Source: Bacillus sp. HMF5848 (GTDB lineage: Bacteria; Bacillota; Bacilli; Bacillales; HMF5848). From it: a stretch of DNA of 64,000 nucleotides. The translations under genes were made by a program, and so were the position numbers. Shown one piece after another: positions 46,283-57,762 of this stretch. The DNA lies in NCBI RefSeq assembly GCF_003944835.1, contig NZ_RWIV01000001.1, positions 2,085,501 through 2,149,500 on the forward strand. The letters are read 5' to 3'. Positions within the stretch are counted from its first letter, which is position 1, and every line of letters begins with the position of its first letter. Below the pieces are notes generated by a model. That model worked only from the letters and a program-made list of their open reading frames with translations, did no database searches and was not told the origin of the DNA.

Positions 46283-48460
46283 TTATTGCTTTACAGCAAA
46301 TTTAGCTTTGGCCTCTATTCGACGACGGTGTAAAATAGGCTCCGTGTAACCACTCGGCTGTTCATAGCCTTTAAATACAAGCTCACACGCTGCTTGGAAA
46401 GCTACTGAGTCATCGTAATTCAAGGCCATTGGCTTGTAATTTGGATCATTTGCATTTTGTTCGTCAACTACTTTTGCCATACGTTTGAATGTTTCAAGCA
46501 CTTGTTCCTTCGTACAAATACCATGATGTAGCCAATTTGTCATATGTTGACTTGAAATACGAAGAGTCGCACGGTCTTCCATTAATCCGATATTGTTGAT
46601 ATCAGGTACCTTTGAACAACCTATACCTTGCTCTACCCAACGAACAACATATCCTAAAATACCTTGGGCGTTATTATCGAGTTCCTTTTGTATGTCGTCA
46701 CTAGTCCAATTAGGTTTTTGCTCAATCGGGATTTGTAATATATCATCTTTTAAATCAGTCGTTTGCTCACGTAACTTATTTTGTACACTTGGTACATGTA
46801 CTTGATGATAGTGTAAAGCGTGAAGTGTCGCAGCTGTTGGGGATGGCACCCATGCTGTATTGGCACCTGCGTGCAAGTGAGCAATTTTCTGTTTAATCAT
46901 ATCAGCCATTAAGTCTGGCATAGCCCACATACCTTTCCCAATCTGAGCACGACCTTGTAACCCACTTGTTAACCCGACTTGAACGTTTGCTTTCTCATAC
47001 GCCTGTAACCAAGTCGAGCTTTTCATTTCGTTTTTACGAATCATTGGCCCAGCTTCCATAGACGTATGAATTTCATCACCAGTACGATCTAAGAAACCAG
47101 TATTGATAAACACAATACGCTCTTTCACTTCATGAATACAGTTTTTTAAGTTCAAAGTAGTTCGTCGCTCTTCGTCCATTACGCCAATTTTTATTGTAAA
47201 GCGTGGCAACTCAAGCATATCCTCAATGCGAGTAAATAGCTCATTTGCAAAAGCAACCTCTTTTGATCCATGCATTTTTGGCTTAACAATATAAATAGAA
47301 TCTTTAGTCGAATTCTTAAATTTACCGTTTCCGAGTAGAGAGTGTTTTGCGATTAAGGACGTAATGACACCATCCATAATACCTTCTGGAATTTCATCAC
47401 CATTTTTATTTAAAATGGCATTCGTCGTCATTAAATGTCCCACATTTCTTACAAATAAAAGCGATCTCCCTTTTAACGATACATCTTCTCCACCAGGAGT
47501 TATATAGATTCTATCCGTATTTAACTTACGTGTCATCGTCGTGACGCCTTTTGTAAAAGTAGCCTCTAGTGTACCTAACATAAGTCCTAACCAATTACGG
47601 TACACTGATACTTTGTCTTCGGCATCTACTGCGGAGACAGAGTCTTCACAGTCCATGATGGTAGTGATGGCTGCCTCCATTAGAATATCTTTAATGCCAG
47701 CCTTATCTGTTTTACCAATCGGATGATAGTGATCAATTTGAATTTCGAAGTGTAAATTATTATTTTTAAGTAATACCGCGGACGGTTCTGTAGGATTCCC
47801 TTGGTATCCTACAAATTTTGACGGATCTTCTAACGGTGTTGTCTCGCCACTTTCTAAGTACACAACAAGTGTTCCATTTAAAATCGTGTATTGCGTGGCA
47901 TCTTTATGTGAGCCTTGCTTTAAAGGAGCCGTATCATCTAAAAATGTTCTTGCGAATTGAATAACTCTTTCTCCTCGTATCGGGTTATATTTTCCTTTTC
48001 TTTCACCACCGTCCCCTTCACTTATTACATCAGTACCGTATAGAGCATCATATAAACTGCCCCACCGAGCATTTGCTGCGTTTAACGCATACCGAGCATT
48101 GTCAACTGGTACAACTAGCTGAGGACCTGCTTGTAGTTTGATCTCATTATCTACGTTTTCAGTAGTAATTTCAAAATCACTAACCTCAGATTCTAGGTAT
48201 CCTATTTCATATAAAAACTGTTTATATTGTTCAAATGTTATTGATTCCTTTTCTTTGTAAAAGGTATGAATCTGTTCTTGCAAGCGATCACGTTCAAGTA
48301 ATAATGCCTTGTTTTTAGGTGAAAGGTCATGAACTAATGTATCAAATTGTATCCAAAATGTTTTACTATCGACTTGACTATTGGGCAAAGCCTTTTCCTC
48401 AATAAAGTCGTATAAACCCTTTGCAACCTGTAGATTTTCCACTTTTACATATTCAGACAT
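46283..48460 (-). CDS. glcB: Malate synthase G
   Basis: Condenses glyoxylate with acetyl-CoA to malate. The 725-aa length is that of the G isoform, not the shorter A form. Marks include [14 protein letters not shown]-like [30 protein letters not shown] (active-site acids), [19 protein letters not shown] and [12 protein letters not shown], ending [11 protein letters not shown]-like [15 protein letters not shown]. The start has AAAGGAGG. No isocitrate lyase gene is adjacent, so it may serve glycolate/glyoxylate use, with the downstream IclR gene as a possible regulator. Confidence 0.96.
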   Translation of the reverse strand: MSEYVKVENLQVAKGLYDFIEEKALPNSQVDSKTFWIQFDTLVHDLSPKNKALLLERDRLQEQIHTFYKEKESITFEQYKQFLYEIGYLESEVSDFEITTENVDNEIKLQAGPQLVVPVDNARYALNAANARWGSLYDALYGTDVISEGDGGERKGKYNPIRGERVIQFARTFLDDTAPLKQGSHKDATQYTILNGTLVVYLESGETTPLEDPSKFVGYQGNPTEPSAVLLKNNNLHFEIQIDHYHPIGKTDKAGIKDILMEAAITTIMDCEDSVSAVDAEDKVSVYRNWLGLMLGTLEATFTKGVTTMTRKLNTDRIYITPGGEDVSLKGRSLLFVRNVGHLMTTNAILNKNGDEIPEGIMDGVITSLIAKHSLLGNGKFKNSTKDSIYIVKPKMHGSKEVAFANELFTRIEDMLELPRFTIKIGVMDEERRTTLNLKNCIHEVKERIVFINTGFLDRTGDEIHTSMEAGPMIRKNEMKSSTWLQAYEKANVQVGLTSGLQGRAQIGKGMWAMPDLMADMIKQKIAHLHAGANTAWVPSPTAATLHALHYHQVHVPSVQNKLREQTTDLKDDILQIPIEQKPNWTSDDIQKELDNNAQGILGYVVRWVEQGIGCSKVPDINNIGLMEDRATLRISSQHMTNWLHHGICTKEQVLETFKRMAKVVDEQNANDPNYKPMALNYDDSVAFQAACELVFKGYEQPSGYTEPILHRRRIEAKAKFAVKQ

Positions 48461-48807
48461 AAATATCCTCCTTTTAATATATAACTAGTTATTGCCCTTG
48501 GCTTTATTAGTTGCCATTTATTATCAGTGATAAATGAACTAAGCCCTCCTTGTGTTTGTTATTACGGAACAGCGTTTCTATTTTGGTTTAAAAAAATATA
48601 ACGTACAATGCAGAAATAATTATTAAGTATAGTAGGATTAGACGAAGTATAGTAGAAATGTAGTTTCAGTTTGTGTGAAGAAATATATGTAATATGTTTA
48701 CAATTATTAAAACACGCCTTTCTTAAAAATTCAAACATTTCTTGTTAATATTAGTGAATTACATAATCCTTGGCTTTTGACATCCAAGGATTATGAAAAA
48801 CCGACAT
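48461..48807. other. Intergenic region upstream of glcB, with inverted repeat
   Basis: No gene is seen. It contains a perfect 11-bp inverted repeat at 48763-48794 (ATAATCCTTGG and its complement), just after the branched-chain aminotransferase stop, which may end that transcript although its T tract is poor. The remainder is A+T-rich and presumably holds the glcB promoter. Confidence 0.5.
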
Positions 48808-49881
48808 TTACTGCGGAACTGTGATCCGCCAGTCAAATGGATCATCTAATGTTCCGTATTGAATACCTGTTAAAGTGTCATATAATCTTTTTGATAATTC
48901 ACCTGTCTCACCATTATTAATACTTAGAGTTTCTTGCTCCCACAGAAACTCACCAATTGGGGAAATAACAGCAGCTGTTCCTGTACCAAATGCTTCTTGA
49001 AGATTACCAGACTGATAGGCCTCATATACCTCACTTATTGAAATTTTTCTCTCTTCAACAGAAATACCCCAGTGTGACAAAAGCTGAATAATGGATTTAC
49101 GAGTAATTCCCTCTAAAATACTTCCGTTTAGTTCAGGTGTTATGACTTGCCCGTTTATTTTAAAAAATATATTCATACTTCCCACTTCTTCAATGTACGT
49201 GTTTTCTCTTCCGTCTAGCCAAAGGACTTGCGCGTACCCTTTATCTGCAGCTACTTCTTGAGCTTTTAGGCTTCCAGCGTAATTTCCACCAGTTTTAGCT
49301 GTCCCTGTGCCACCAGGCACTGCTCGAACAAATTTGCGTTCTACTGCAATCTTAATAGGATTGATACCTTCTTTATAATAAGCGCCTACTGGAGAAAGAA
49401 TAATAATAAATTTATAGGTTTTCGAAGGGGCTACTCCAAGATAAGGCTCTGTTGCAACGATAAACGGTCTGATATATAAAGCTGTTCCATCAGCGTTAGG
49501 AATCCAATCTTTATCAACTTGAATCAATTGAATAAGCGCACGAATTGCTAGCTCTTCATCAACAGTAGGAATACATAGCCTTTCATTAGATTCATTAAGT
49601 CGCCTCATATTCTCATAAGGTCTAAATAAATATATCTGTTCATCCTTTGATAAGTAGGCCTTTAACCCTTCAAAGACAGTTTGCCCGTAATGAAACACCA
49701 TGGCGGCAGGATCTAATGTCAATGGTTGATACGGGATAATTCGTGGGTTATGCCAACCTTGGTCTTCCTTATAGTCCAAAATAAACATATGGTCAGTAAA
49801 GTGTCTACCAAAAAGTAGTTGGTTAGACTGTGGTTTTTTCTTTCTTGTGTCACTTAATGTGATAGCGATTTTATCGTCCAT
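48808..49881 (-). CDS. ilvE: Branched-chain amino acid aminotransferase
   Basis: PLP fold-type IV transaminase making or degrading Leu, Ile and Val, 357 aa, the length of the Bacillus IlvE/IlvK enzymes. Substrate-channel motif FHYGQTVFEGLKAY (about 63-76), PLP Lys in TGTAKTGGNYAGSLKAQ region, catalytic signature EEVGSMNIFF and ILEGITRKSI. AGGAG precedes the ATG. It is transcribed alone; synthesis versus degradation cannot be told from context. Confidence 0.95.
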   Translation of the reverse strand: MDDKIAITLSDTRKKKPQSNQLLFGRHFTDHMFILDYKEDQGWHNPRIIPYQPLTLDPAAMVFHYGQTVFEGLKAYLSKDEQIYLFRPYENMRRLNESNERLCIPTVDEELAIRALIQLIQVDKDWIPNADGTALYIRPFIVATEPYLGVAPSKTYKFIIILSPVGAYYKEGINPIKIAVERKFVRAVPGGTGTAKTGGNYAGSLKAQEVAADKGYAQVLWLDGRENTYIEEVGSMNIFFKINGQVITPELNGSILEGITRKSIIQLLSHWGISVEERKISISEVYEAYQSGNLQEAFGTGTAAVISPIGEFLWEQETLSINNGETGELSKRLYDTLTGIQYGTLDDPFDWRITVPQ

Positions 49882-49985
49882 CTAAACCGTCTCCTAGTAT
49901 ACAAATTTATAATATTATCATCATACCAAATATAAACTTAAAATTGTATGAATTTTTAAAAAATATACAACAGCCTATTTTTCAG

Positions 49986-51233
49986 CTAGTTACGAATTTG
50001 TCCTGTACCATATACAAAAAATTTGCTAGAGGTGAGAGCATGTAAACCCATCGGGCCCCGAGCATGAAGCTTTTGTGTACTTATACCTATTTCAGCTCCA
50101 TAGCCAAACTCAAATCCATCTGTAAATCTTGTAGAAGCGTTGTGATAAACAGCAGCTGCATCTACCTTATTTAAAAATAAGGTGGCATGTGCCTCGTTTT
50201 TTGTAATAATGGCTTCTGAATGATTAGTGCCATATTTATTTATATGAGTAATAGCCTCATCAACATTAGCGACGATTTTTACACTTACCTTTAAATCTAG
50301 ATACTCAGTGTACCAGTCCTCTTCCTTGGCAGTTATTGCAGGTTGAAATGCGCTACAAACCGTGTCGTCACCAATAATTGTGACGTTATTTAAATGCAAT
50401 GCTTCGAGAAGGTCATTACCGTGTAACGTGAACCATTTTTTTTCAATTAAAATTGTTTCTATGGCATTGCAAACAGAGGGACGCTGTGTTTTCCCGTTTA
50501 TTACGATAGATTTTGTAACGTGTTCATCTGCTGTTTCATCAACAAAAATGTGACAATTCCCAGCTCCTGTTTCTAGTACTGGCACGGTTGCTTGTTGAAT
50601 TACAGTATCGATAAGTTGCTTTCCACCTCTAGGAATTAGTACATCTAAGTATTCGTTCAGTGTAAACATTTGCTTTGCAGTCTCTCTACTCGTATCCTCA
50701 ATAAGCTGCACAGCATCAACAGGAATTTTTGTCTTTGTTAAAGCAGCATGAATCACCTTAACAAGAGCTTTGTTTGAGTGTGCGGCAGATGAACTTCCTC
50801 TCAGAACGACTGCATTACCGGTTTTTAGTGCTAGTGTTGCAGCATCTATCGTGACATTGGGACGTGCCTCGTAAATCATGCCAATTACACCAAGCGGTAC
50901 CCTTTTTTTCTTAATAAGAAGCCCATTGTCTTTTTCTATTGTTTCAATGACCTCACCGATTGGGTCACTTAGATTAATAAGAAGTTGAATAGCGTGTATC
51001 ATGCCTTCAATTCTTGTTTGGTTAAGCATAATACGATCAAGTATACTTTGAGAAAGGCCTTTTTGTTCGCCCTCTATCAAATCTTTTTTATTCTCCGCTA
51101 TTATATAGTCTTTATCAGTTTCTAGCTGTTTAGCTATTCGCAATAGAGCTTTATTTTTCTCCTCAATGCTCATATCAGTAATCATGTAGCAGGCTTCTTT
51201 TGCTAATTTTGCTTTAGCTACAACCTCATTCAT
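49986..51233 (-). CDS. proA: Gamma-glutamyl phosphate reductase
   Basis: Second step of proline synthesis, reducing gamma-glutamyl phosphate to the semialdehyde. 415 aa, the family length, from the ATG encoding MNEVVAKAK after AAAGGAG; an in-frame ATG 18 codons earlier adds sequence that overlaps proB and is rejected. Motifs: [20 protein letters not shown], active-site Cys in [10 protein letters not shown], and the C-terminal [17 protein letters not shown]. It overlaps proB by 8 bp and lies behind the proline T-box. Confidence 0.97.
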   Translation of the reverse strand: MNEVVAKAKLAKEACYMITDMSIEEKNKALLRIAKQLETDKDYIIAENKKDLIEGEQKGLSQSILDRIMLNQTRIEGMIHAIQLLINLSDPIGEVIETIEKDNGLLIKKKRVPLGVIGMIYEARPNVTIDAATLALKTGNAVVLRGSSSAAHSNKALVKVIHAALTKTKIPVDAVQLIEDTSRETAKQMFTLNEYLDVLIPRGGKQLIDTVIQQATVPVLETGAGNCHIFVDETADEHVTKSIVINGKTQRPSVCNAIETILIEKKWFTLHGNDLLEALHLNNVTIIGDDTVCSAFQPAITAKEEDWYTEYLDLKVSVKIVANVDEAITHINKYGTNHSEAIITKNEAHATLFLNKVDAAAVYHNASTRFTDGFEFGYGAEIGISTQKLHARGPMGLHALTSSKFFVYGTGQIRN

Positions 51234-52329
51234 GGTATTTTCCACTCCTTTCAGCTTGAACCCATTTATTTCGATGAATGACTTCATGTTTTAGTTTCAA
51301 TCTAGGGTGTTCGTTAATGAAACGTAGCAAATCTTCTGAGGAATATGAAACTTCACCCTTTCCTAACAGGTTGTTGTAACAAAACACCTTTACTACTGCG
51401 CCAGATTCAAAATGTCCCACGACTTTATTAACTCCGGCTAATAATAGACTCTTTCCATTTAGTATCAAAGCCTTTTCAGCGCCTTCATCAATATAAATAG
51501 CTCCAATAGCTTCTGAGTGAAGGTGAATCCATTGCTTTACTGTATTAAGAGCTTTTTCTGTTTTACAACAATAAGTACCATCTCCATAGCCGGCTATTAT
51601 ATTTGTTAGTTTGTTAGAACCTTCACCGCGGCCAATAAACACAGGTACACCTAGAGACAGAGCTGTTTTGGCTGCAAGTAACTTTGATTTCATCCCACCA
51701 GTTCCTACGCTTGATCCTGATGAAGCAGCTTGTGCAATCATCTCATCTGTAATAAGCTCTACAATATTTAATCTTTCAGCATCTGAATATTTTCTAGGGT
51801 CACGATTATATAATCCATTTATGTCTGTTAAGATTATTAATTGATCGGCATGAATAAGTCCACTCACTAATGCTGATAACATATCGTTATCACCAAATGT
51901 TAATTCTTCAACAGCAACTGTATCGTTTTCGTTAATTATTGGTAGTATTCCACGATCTAATAATTCAGTTAATGTTGCGTACGCATTTTTATAGCGTATT
52001 CGATTTGCAAAATCATCTCTTGTTAATAAAATTTGTGCTGCTATAATATCGTAAGCTTTAAAAAGCTCCATATACGTTTGAATAAGTAAGCCTTGCCCGA
52101 CTGCTGCTGCAGCCTGACGTCCTTTAATGGTAGTTGGACGAATAGGATATCCTAATTGAGTGAATCCTGCTGCTACTGCTCCTGAAGATACAAGAAGAAC
52201 TTCGTGACCTGATTGTTTTAACTTAGCAAGTGCTGAAATGTGATCGGTTAATTTTGTCTCGTCAATATTTCCTTTTGTGTTCGTTAATGAGGAACTGCCT
52301 ATTTTCACAACAATTCTTTGTTTGGCCAT
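51226..52329 (-). CDS. proB: Glutamate 5-kinase with PUA domain
   Basis: First step of proline synthesis. 367 aa: amino-acid kinase domain (about 1-255) beginning [11 protein letters not shown], with [18 protein letters not shown] and [15 protein letters not shown], then a C-terminal PUA domain (about 275-355). In the family the kinase domain is feedback-inhibited by proline. AAGGAGG precedes the ATG. It is the first gene of the T-box-controlled proBA operon. Confidence 0.97.
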   Translation of the reverse strand: MAKQRIVVKIGSSSLTNTKGNIDETKLTDHISALAKLKQSGHEVLLVSSGAVAAGFTQLGYPIRPTTIKGRQAAAAVGQGLLIQTYMELFKAYDIIAAQILLTRDDFANRIRYKNAYATLTELLDRGILPIINENDTVAVEELTFGDNDMLSALVSGLIHADQLIILTDINGLYNRDPRKYSDAERLNIVELITDEMIAQAASSGSSVGTGGMKSKLLAAKTALSLGVPVFIGRGEGSNKLTNIIAGYGDGTYCCKTEKALNTVKQWIHLHSEAIGAIYIDEGAEKALILNGKSLLLAGVNKVVGHFESGAVVKVFCYNNLLGKGEVSYSSEDLLRFINEHPRLKLKHEVIHRNKWVQAERSGKYHE

Positions 52330-52395
52330 TTTCTATCCTCCTTGATAGATACATGTTCCTGTTAATTATTAAATAATTCAATCGATAATGTTAAA

Positions 52396-52630
52396 AAGCC
52401 CACTCATCCTTTGAATAAGGACGAAAGGGCTTACTCCCGCGGTACCACCTTAATTGGATGTATATTACATCCCGCTTATCCCTTGTAACGTAAGGGAAAC
52501 GCCTAGTGTTATGTAGGACTCAGAAGGCAGGTTCAGTGGCTTACAGTGGCAATAATCTCAGCTAAATATATTGCTCTCTTTCACGTAAGGTACACTTACT
52601 AGTCCTTCGTCATGTGTTCATTTTGTGTTA
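52396..52630 (-). promoter_or_regulatory. Proline-specific T-box riboswitch of proBA
   Basis: The minus strand carries the T-box sequence AAGGTGGTACCGCGG (52437-52451), which pairs with the ACCA end of uncharged tRNA. After it comes a terminator hairpin (AAGCCC...GGGCTT, 52396-52432, then a T run). Upstream, Stem I contains AGAGAGCAA and a specifier loop GAACCTGC whose CCT (52529-52531) is a proline codon. Uncharged tRNA-Pro would stabilise the antiterminator and switch proBA on. Confidence 0.95.
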
Positions 52631-52641
52631 ATTTTTAAAAT

Positions 52642-52670
52642 ATTATGACTAAATATAACCAGAAAGTCAA
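52642..52670 (-). promoter_or_regulatory. Sigma-A promoter of the proBA leader
   Basis: TTGACT and CATAAT separated by 17 bp on the minus strand, about 15 bp before the T-box leader begins. Confidence 0.7.
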
Positions 52671-52763
52671 GAGATTTTAATATACTTATTTTTTGAGGGG
52701 ATGACACATTACTAAAATCAATGATATGTTTGTATTATGTTAAGATAAAGAGAGGTATGCTTA

Positions 52764-54074
52764 ATGGGCAATAATTCATATAAGAAAAATCCGTTTAGAT
52801 ATATGTTTTTACTGTATATAATATTGATGCTTATTTTTGCTTTATTATATATGTTACCTGTCGCTCATGTAGGTAAGCTGAATTTTATTGATGCTATTTT
52901 TCTATCAACAAGTGGAATTAGTGTAACAGGATTAAGTACAATTGATGTCTCGTCAAAACTAACTTTAATCGGACAACTGTTGTTGTGGTTAGAAATACAA
53001 GTTGGTGGTATTGGTGTCATGGCCATAATGGGGAGCTTTTTAATTTTTCTAAAGCAAAGCAATTCACTATGGACACAAACATTAATGACTGTTGACCAAA
53101 ACCAAAATAAGTATCACAACATTCAAAATATGATGGTTTTTATATTCGTGTTTTCTGCAATTGTACAACTTATTGGGTTTCTATTTTTCTTACCCATTTT
53201 ATATTTACGAAATGGTGATATCTCCACTTCAATCGTTCAAGCATTGTTTCACACAGCAGCAAGTTTTACGAATGCAGGTTTTGACCTGTTTGGGAATAGT
53301 CTTTTAGGGTTTCAAGAAAATCGCTTATTTTTATTTGTAACGAGTGTTCTTATTATTTTAGGTGTTATTGGTTTTCCGACGTTACTGGAAGTATTCTTGA
53401 GTCGTTCTAAAAAATGGAGTCTTTTTACAAAGATTAATGTGTTTATGCAAGCAGCATTATTAGCAATCGGTTTTTTATATTTCTTGTTTAATGAGTTTTT
53501 GTTTCACAGTTACTTAAGCACTTCTGGTAAATTAATGAATGCTTGGTTTTTATCTGCTACATCAAGAAATGGTGGTTTAACGACCGTCGACATTTCAAGT
53601 CTTCATATCTCATCCATTTTATTTGTCATATTTCTTATGTTTGTTGGAGGATCGCCGAGTTCTTGTGCGGGAGGAATTCGTACTACTACTTTTGCAGCTA
53701 TCCTTTCATCAATTTTCTCACCGATGTTTGGCTGGAAAAAGCCTGTTTTGTTTGGTAGGAGACTCAATGAACAAGATGTCGAGCGTAGTCAGTTGCTGTT
53801 TTTTGGATTTGTGTTTTTCATCTTTTTTACAGTCATTTTGTTAAGTCGTTTTGAGTCACATAATATTTTGGCATTGACATTTGAAGTGACATCAGCGATG
53901 ACAACAACGGGACTTTCAATGGGAATTACGCCTAACCTGTCCCCTTTTTCAAAGCTTTGGTTAAGTTTTCTTATGATAGTTGGCCGTATTGGGATGCTAG
54001 TATTTTTGTATGGTGCTTTTCAAAAAAGGCAAAAACGTATTCAATATATGGAAGAAGATATTATTATTGGTTAG
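52764..54074 (+). CDS. KtrB/TrkH-type potassium channel subunit
   Basis: 436-aa membrane subunit of a Ktr-type potassium uptake system with four repeated M1-P-M2 units. The selectivity-filter segments are visible: STSGISVTGLST, HTAASFTNAGFD, SATSRNGGLTTVD and VTSAMTTTGLSMG, each with the key Gly in slightly degenerate form. AGAGAGG precedes the ATG. The channel gene stands before its RCK partner gene, the reverse of Bacillus ktrAB. No room or motif for a c-di-AMP (ydaO) riboswitch was found in the short leader. Confidence 0.93.
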   Translation: MGNNSYKKNPFRYMFLLYIILMLIFALLYMLPVAHVGKLNFIDAIFLSTSGISVTGLSTIDVSSKLTLIGQLLLWLEIQVGGIGVMAIMGSFLIFLKQSNSLWTQTLMTVDQNQNKYHNIQNMMVFIFVFSAIVQLIGFLFFLPILYLRNGDISTSIVQALFHTAASFTNAGFDLFGNSLLGFQENRLFLFVTSVLIILGVIGFPTLLEVFLSRSKKWSLFTKINVFMQAALLAIGFLYFLFNEFLFHSYLSTSGKLMNAWFLSATSRNGGLTTVDISSLHISSILFVIFLMFVGGSPSSCAGGIRTTTFAAILSSIFSPMFGWKKPVLFGRRLNEQDVERSQLLFFGFVFFIFFTVILLSRFESHNILALTFEVTSAMTTTGLSMGITPNLSPFSKLWLSFLMIVGRIGMLVFLYGAFQKRQKRIQYMEEDIIIG

Positions 54075-54087
54075 GTGGTAGAGAATT

Positions 54088-54747
54088 ATGAGGAAATTTC
54101 TTTTAATTGGTACAGGGCGCTTTGGAAAAGGTGTAGTACAGGGATTACGTGAGTACAACAGTGAAATAGTAGCAGTAGATCGAGAGGAAAAATTTTTACA
54201 CGTTGTTGATGAGTTTGCCAATCAGTCAATCATCGGTGATGCAACCGACAAGGAATTTTTAGAAGAGTTAAATATTCCCTCCTTTGATTGTGTTGTAGTG
54301 GCTATTGGTGATGATTTTAAGTCGTCCATTTTAACGGTTACGTATTTAAAACAATTAGAAGCTAAATACATAATAGCTAAAGCTAATGACGATGTTATGA
54401 AACAAATACTAATAAATATAGGAGCAAACCTAGTTGTTTTGCCAGAAAATGAGTCTGGACGACGGTTAGCCAATACGATTGCCTCTCCGAGTGTATTGGA
54501 TTATATTAAACTGTCAGATGAACATAGTGGTATTGAGATGGCAGTGCCAGAACAATTTATCAGTAAGCGTATTATAGATTTGGATTTACGCCGTAAATAC
54601 AACATTACGGTAGTGGGGGTTATTAATCAAGAACGTCATGAAACAATAATTTCACCAAGCCCTGAATACGTTTTCCAGAATAGAGATTTATTCTTTATTG
54701 TGGGAAGAAACGATCATATTGATGTTATAAAGAAGCTTAATCAATAG
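54088..54747 (+). CDS. KtrA/KtrC-type RCK regulatory subunit
   Basis: 219-aa cytoplasmic ring-forming regulator of the adjacent channel. The N-terminal RCK domain (about 1-135) has a Rossmann motif GTGRFGKGV and acidic AVDREE after the second strand, which binds ATP/ADP or NAD(H). The C-terminal RCK_C domain (about 140-219) could bind c-di-AMP as in Bacillus KtrA/KtrC (family knowledge). The gap to the channel gene is 13 bp. Confidence 0.94.
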   Translation: MRKFLLIGTGRFGKGVVQGLREYNSEIVAVDREEKFLHVVDEFANQSIIGDATDKEFLEELNIPSFDCVVVAIGDDFKSSILTVTYLKQLEAKYIIAKANDDVMKQILINIGANLVVLPENESGRRLANTIASPSVLDYIKLSDEHSGIEMAVPEQFISKRIIDLDLRRKYNITVVGVINQERHETIISPSPEYVFQNRDLFFIVGRNDHIDVIKKLNQ

Positions 54748-54819
54748 TAACAAAAGCAAAACCACTAATATCGGGTGTTGATGTCAGCCAGATTCTATTT
54801 TCGAAAATTCTTACATATA

Positions 54820-54851
54820 AAATGCCCACATTTTTCATACTGTGGGCATTT
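54820..54851. terminator. Bidirectional hairpin between the Ktr operon and 54872-55468
   Basis: A perfect 11-bp stem (AAATGCCCACA and TGTGGGCATTT) with a 10-nt loop between convergent genes. Confidence 0.75.
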
Positions 54852-54871
54852 GTTATAGTTGCTTTTTGTTG

Positions 54872-55468
54872 TTAGTCTTTGCTCTCTAACCCTGCTTGAA
54901 TGGTAAAGATAAATTGATATATTAATGAAAATGCTTGTTCAAGAGTTAAATTTTCACTAAAGCCATCGACATTGTTAAATGTAAAATTAAGTTCCCACAG
55001 ACCATCTTCCTGACTATACATTAAGCTAAATACAGATATGCCCGATCCATGTAAATTATGTGTTAGTTGTTTTTTTAGTTCTGACTCTAGCTTTTTTGGA
55101 ACTCTTAACCCTAGTAAAACACTGTATGTGCGGAAAACATCGTCTAATTCAAACGAAAATGCATCTACCCCAATAATGTCAAGCCACTTTGATTCTACAT
55201 ATACAAACTCACTCATGTGTTCTTTCAAATATGTAATAGGTTGTTGTAAAAATTCAGGTGTTTCTATAGCTAACATATTCTCTGTTTCTTTGTCTCCGCG
55301 TTCTATATAAGCCTCTGAAAAGCGAGAAATATTGATTTCTTCTACTTGAATTTCTGAATCAAGCAAATCATGAGACATAATGAAAGCAAATTCTTCATGA
55401 GGGACCTGGAAATTTTTTGTCGTTTCACTGTTATTTTGGATAAAAGTTAAAAGTCGTTTTTTTAACAT
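54872..55468 (-). CDS. Hypothetical protein, 198 aa
   Basis: Not recognised. I start at the ATG encoding MLKKRLLTF; a GTG five codons earlier sits inside the ribosome site AGGAGTG, so the spacing of the chosen start is long (about 14 bases) and the start is uncertain. The product is cytoplasmic, acidic and mixed alpha/beta, without signal or membrane segments. It lies 20 bp after the helicase gene and is probably cotranscribed with it. Confidence 0.7.
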   Translation of the reverse strand: MLKKRLLTFIQNNSETTKNFQVPHEEFAFIMSHDLLDSEIQVEEINISRFSEAYIERGDKETENMLAIETPEFLQQPITYLKEHMSEFVYVESKWLDIIGVDAFSFELDDVFRTYSVLLGLRVPKKLESELKKQLTHNLHGSGISVFSLMYSQEDGLWELNFTFNNVDGFSENLTLEQAFSLIYQFIFTIQAGLESKD

Positions 55469-55491
55469 AGTATTAAGAAGCACTCCTGTCT

Positions 55492-56814
55492 TTAACGTTT
55501 TGGTCGTGTTTGCTTTTTCTGAGATTGGCTATTTTTAGTAGCAGATACGGGTGCACTATTATTACGGTTACTAGTTTTCTTTGTGTTATATGTAGTTCCC
55601 GGTTGCCGACTTCTCCCCTCGCGTAACTGGGTTTTGTCGGGATTACTCTGGCCTTTTCTTGCAATAGGTGCATCATGTTTGCTGTTGGAGTAGGCTTTAT
55701 CATTTTGTATAAGAGACTCTTTTTTTATAGTTGCTCTTAGTTCTTTTTCTATTGTTTTTAAAAGTGCCTCATCTTTTGCAGTATATAATGTAATGGCGGA
55801 ACCTTCCGAACCGGCTCTTCCTGTTCGCCCTATTCTATGGACATAGCTTTCGGAATCTTCTGGAATATCATAATTAAATACATGAGTGACACCTTCGACA
55901 TCAAGGCCCCTCGCAGCTACATCTGTTGCAATCAAAAGCTGTACTTCAGCGTTTCTAAAACGTTTCATTACTTGTTCACGCTTTGCTTGTGATAAATCAC
56001 CATGTAATTCATCGCATAAAAAATGTTCTGCCTTCATAACTTCAAACAGTTTGCTAGCGCGACGTTTTGTACGACAAAATATAATGGCTAAAAAAGGACG
56101 TTCTTCTCTAATCAGTTTTATAAGCACCTCACGTTTACGACGGTCAGTAGTCTCAACAGCACGTTGCTTTACTGTTAATGCAGGACCTTGTTTCTTCTCA
56201 ATTTGAATATAATGTGGACTATTCATGTGATTTTGAGCTAGTTTTCTCACATTTTCTGGCATAGTTGCTGAAAATAACAAGGTTTGCCGTGTAGATGGTG
56301 TAATTTTGATAATCTGTTCCACTTCTTGCAGAAAGCCAATATGAAGCATTTGGTCAGCTTCATCAAGCACTAAAAAACGTAATTTAGAAAAATCAACTGT
56401 TTGCCGGCGAATATGATCAAGTAAGCGACCTGGAGTCCCTACAACAATATGAACATTTCTATTTAATTTGTTTAATTGCTTTTGTACATCTTGTCCACCA
56501 TACACAGCCAGTACATTTATATCAGTACCATCTACTAGCTTTGTTATTTCATTTGTTATTTGAAGTGCTAGCTCTCGAGTTGGGGTGATAATAAGCGCTT
56601 GAATATGTGTAAGTTCAAAATTTACTTTTTCGAGAATTGGTAGGGAAAAAGCTAACGTTTTTCCTGTACCTGTTTGGGCTTGAGCTATTAAGTCTTCTCC
56701 TTGTAACAAAAGAGGAATGGCTTTTTCCTGAATAGGTGTTGGCTCAGTGATTCCGTGTTTAAACAACTTCTTTCGGATTGATTTAGAAATTTGTAATGCT
56801 TTAAAATCTGACAA
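55492..56814 (-). CDS. DEAD-box ATP-dependent RNA helicase
   Basis: 440-aa RNA helicase starting at TTG, nine bases after GAAGG. All core motifs are seen: Q motif [11 protein letters not shown], motif I AQTGTGKT, Ib [33 protein letters not shown] and [12 protein letters not shown]. The last about 65 residues are a basic, Asn/Lys/Arg-rich disordered tail (ends [12 protein letters not shown]), typical of cold-shock or ribosome-assembly helicases. It is close to the CshA/DeaD group but I cannot assign which Bacillus paralogue. Confidence 0.94.
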   Translation of the reverse strand: MSDFKALQISKSIRKKLFKHGITEPTPIQEKAIPLLLQGEDLIAQAQTGTGKTLAFSLPILEKVNFELTHIQALIITPTRELALQITNEITKLVDGTDINVLAVYGGQDVQKQLNKLNRNVHIVVGTPGRLLDHIRRQTVDFSKLRFLVLDEADQMLHIGFLQEVEQIIKITPSTRQTLLFSATMPENVRKLAQNHMNSPHYIQIEKKQGPALTVKQRAVETTDRRKREVLIKLIREERPFLAIIFCRTKRRASKLFEVMKAEHFLCDELHGDLSQAKREQVMKRFRNAEVQLLIATDVAARGLDVEGVTHVFNYDIPEDSESYVHRIGRTGRAGSEGSAITLYTAKDEALLKTIEKELRATIKKESLIQNDKAYSNSKHDAPIARKGQSNPDKTQLREGRSRQPGTTYNTKKTSNRNNSAPVSATKNSQSQKKQTRPKR

Positions 56815-56843
56815 CTATGTTGACCTTCTTTCTATGTATATCT

Positions 56844-57602
56844 TTATAGTGTTATTGTAATAGTTTGCTGTGAGGGAGGTGTATCTGTATATACGCGTTC
56901 TGTTATTTGGATTGTTTTGTCGCACATAAGCACAACTGTAGAACTGCGAGTGCCATAATTATCACTTTTAATAAAAATAGGTGCTAACATACGCTCCCAA
57001 TCTATTGATACACCTGTGTGCGGTAATTTCTCATCAGAGAAGCCCTCTGCATCTTGAAGAATATGTATTAATTCCTTAGTTATATCTTTATTACAGCTAG
57101 TTTTAATTAAATTTTTTAATTCAACAGTCCCTCTTTCTACTTTTGGCCAGTTCGTATTTAGTAGGGCATTGCTTAATCCATATATACCAGGTGTCAACTG
57201 TTTTATTTTTTGCTCTACATTAGAATAATAATACAGGTCTTCCATTGAACCTACAAGTAGATTAAAACCAGGATAGCTAGTATGTAATTCGTGAATTTTC
57301 ACTAAGAAATTTTCTGGGGCATCGTTTCCTTTTAGAAAATCTGTAACAAGCTCCCCTCTAGAACGTAAGCCATCAGTTTGTTCACGAGGATTACGGTAGT
57401 TTGTCAAAGCAGCAAACCGACCTGTATTCGTTACTCCGAGCCATGTCCCGCTTTTTTCTAAGTCACGGCCTGCTACTATTTCTGGATAGTCTTCCCAGTA
57501 ATGCAATGATGCTGTAGGTCTTTGGAAAATTTCATCCCTGTTTGCTGCAACAATAAGAGGATATTTTAAATTTACTTTATATGCGAATAAAATTAAGCAC
57601 AT
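56844..57602 (-). CDS. NRDE (TANGO2-like) family protein
   Basis: 252-aa cytoplasmic protein starting MCLILFAY, with the family marks AANRDEIFQRPT (the NRDE motif), AGRDLEKSGTWLGV, FAALTNYRNP and SRGELVTDFL. The Cys at position 2 could be an N-terminal nucleophile after Met removal, as in Ntn hydrolase-like folds. Eukaryotic TANGO2 is linked to haem or lipid metabolism; the bacterial role is unknown. GAGAGG precedes the ATG; it is 30 bp upstream of the helicase gene. Confidence 0.88.
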   Translation of the reverse strand: MCLILFAYKVNLKYPLIVAANRDEIFQRPTASLHYWEDYPEIVAGRDLEKSGTWLGVTNTGRFAALTNYRNPREQTDGLRSRGELVTDFLKGNDAPENFLVKIHELHTSYPGFNLLVGSMEDLYYYSNVEQKIKQLTPGIYGLSNALLNTNWPKVERGTVELKNLIKTSCNKDITKELIHILQDAEGFSDEKLPHTGVSIDWERMLAPIFIKSDNYGTRSSTVVLMCDKTIQITERVYTDTPPSQQTITITL

Positions 57603-57762
57603 ACGAAATCCTCTCTTCTTTTTATGATATATCTTGTATCATACCATAAATCAATTTACTCGAATAATTAATGGATAATCTGATGATTAAAAACATGTCA
57701 TAGTTTAGAAATAAGTATTATGCTACTATATAGTGGTACATATTTTTACTGAGGTGTGATAT

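Noticed and set aside
52671-52763. c-di-AMP (ydaO-type) riboswitch ahead of the potassium transporter
   Set aside because: The space left by the proBA promoter is under 100 bp and no conserved ydaO motif is visible.
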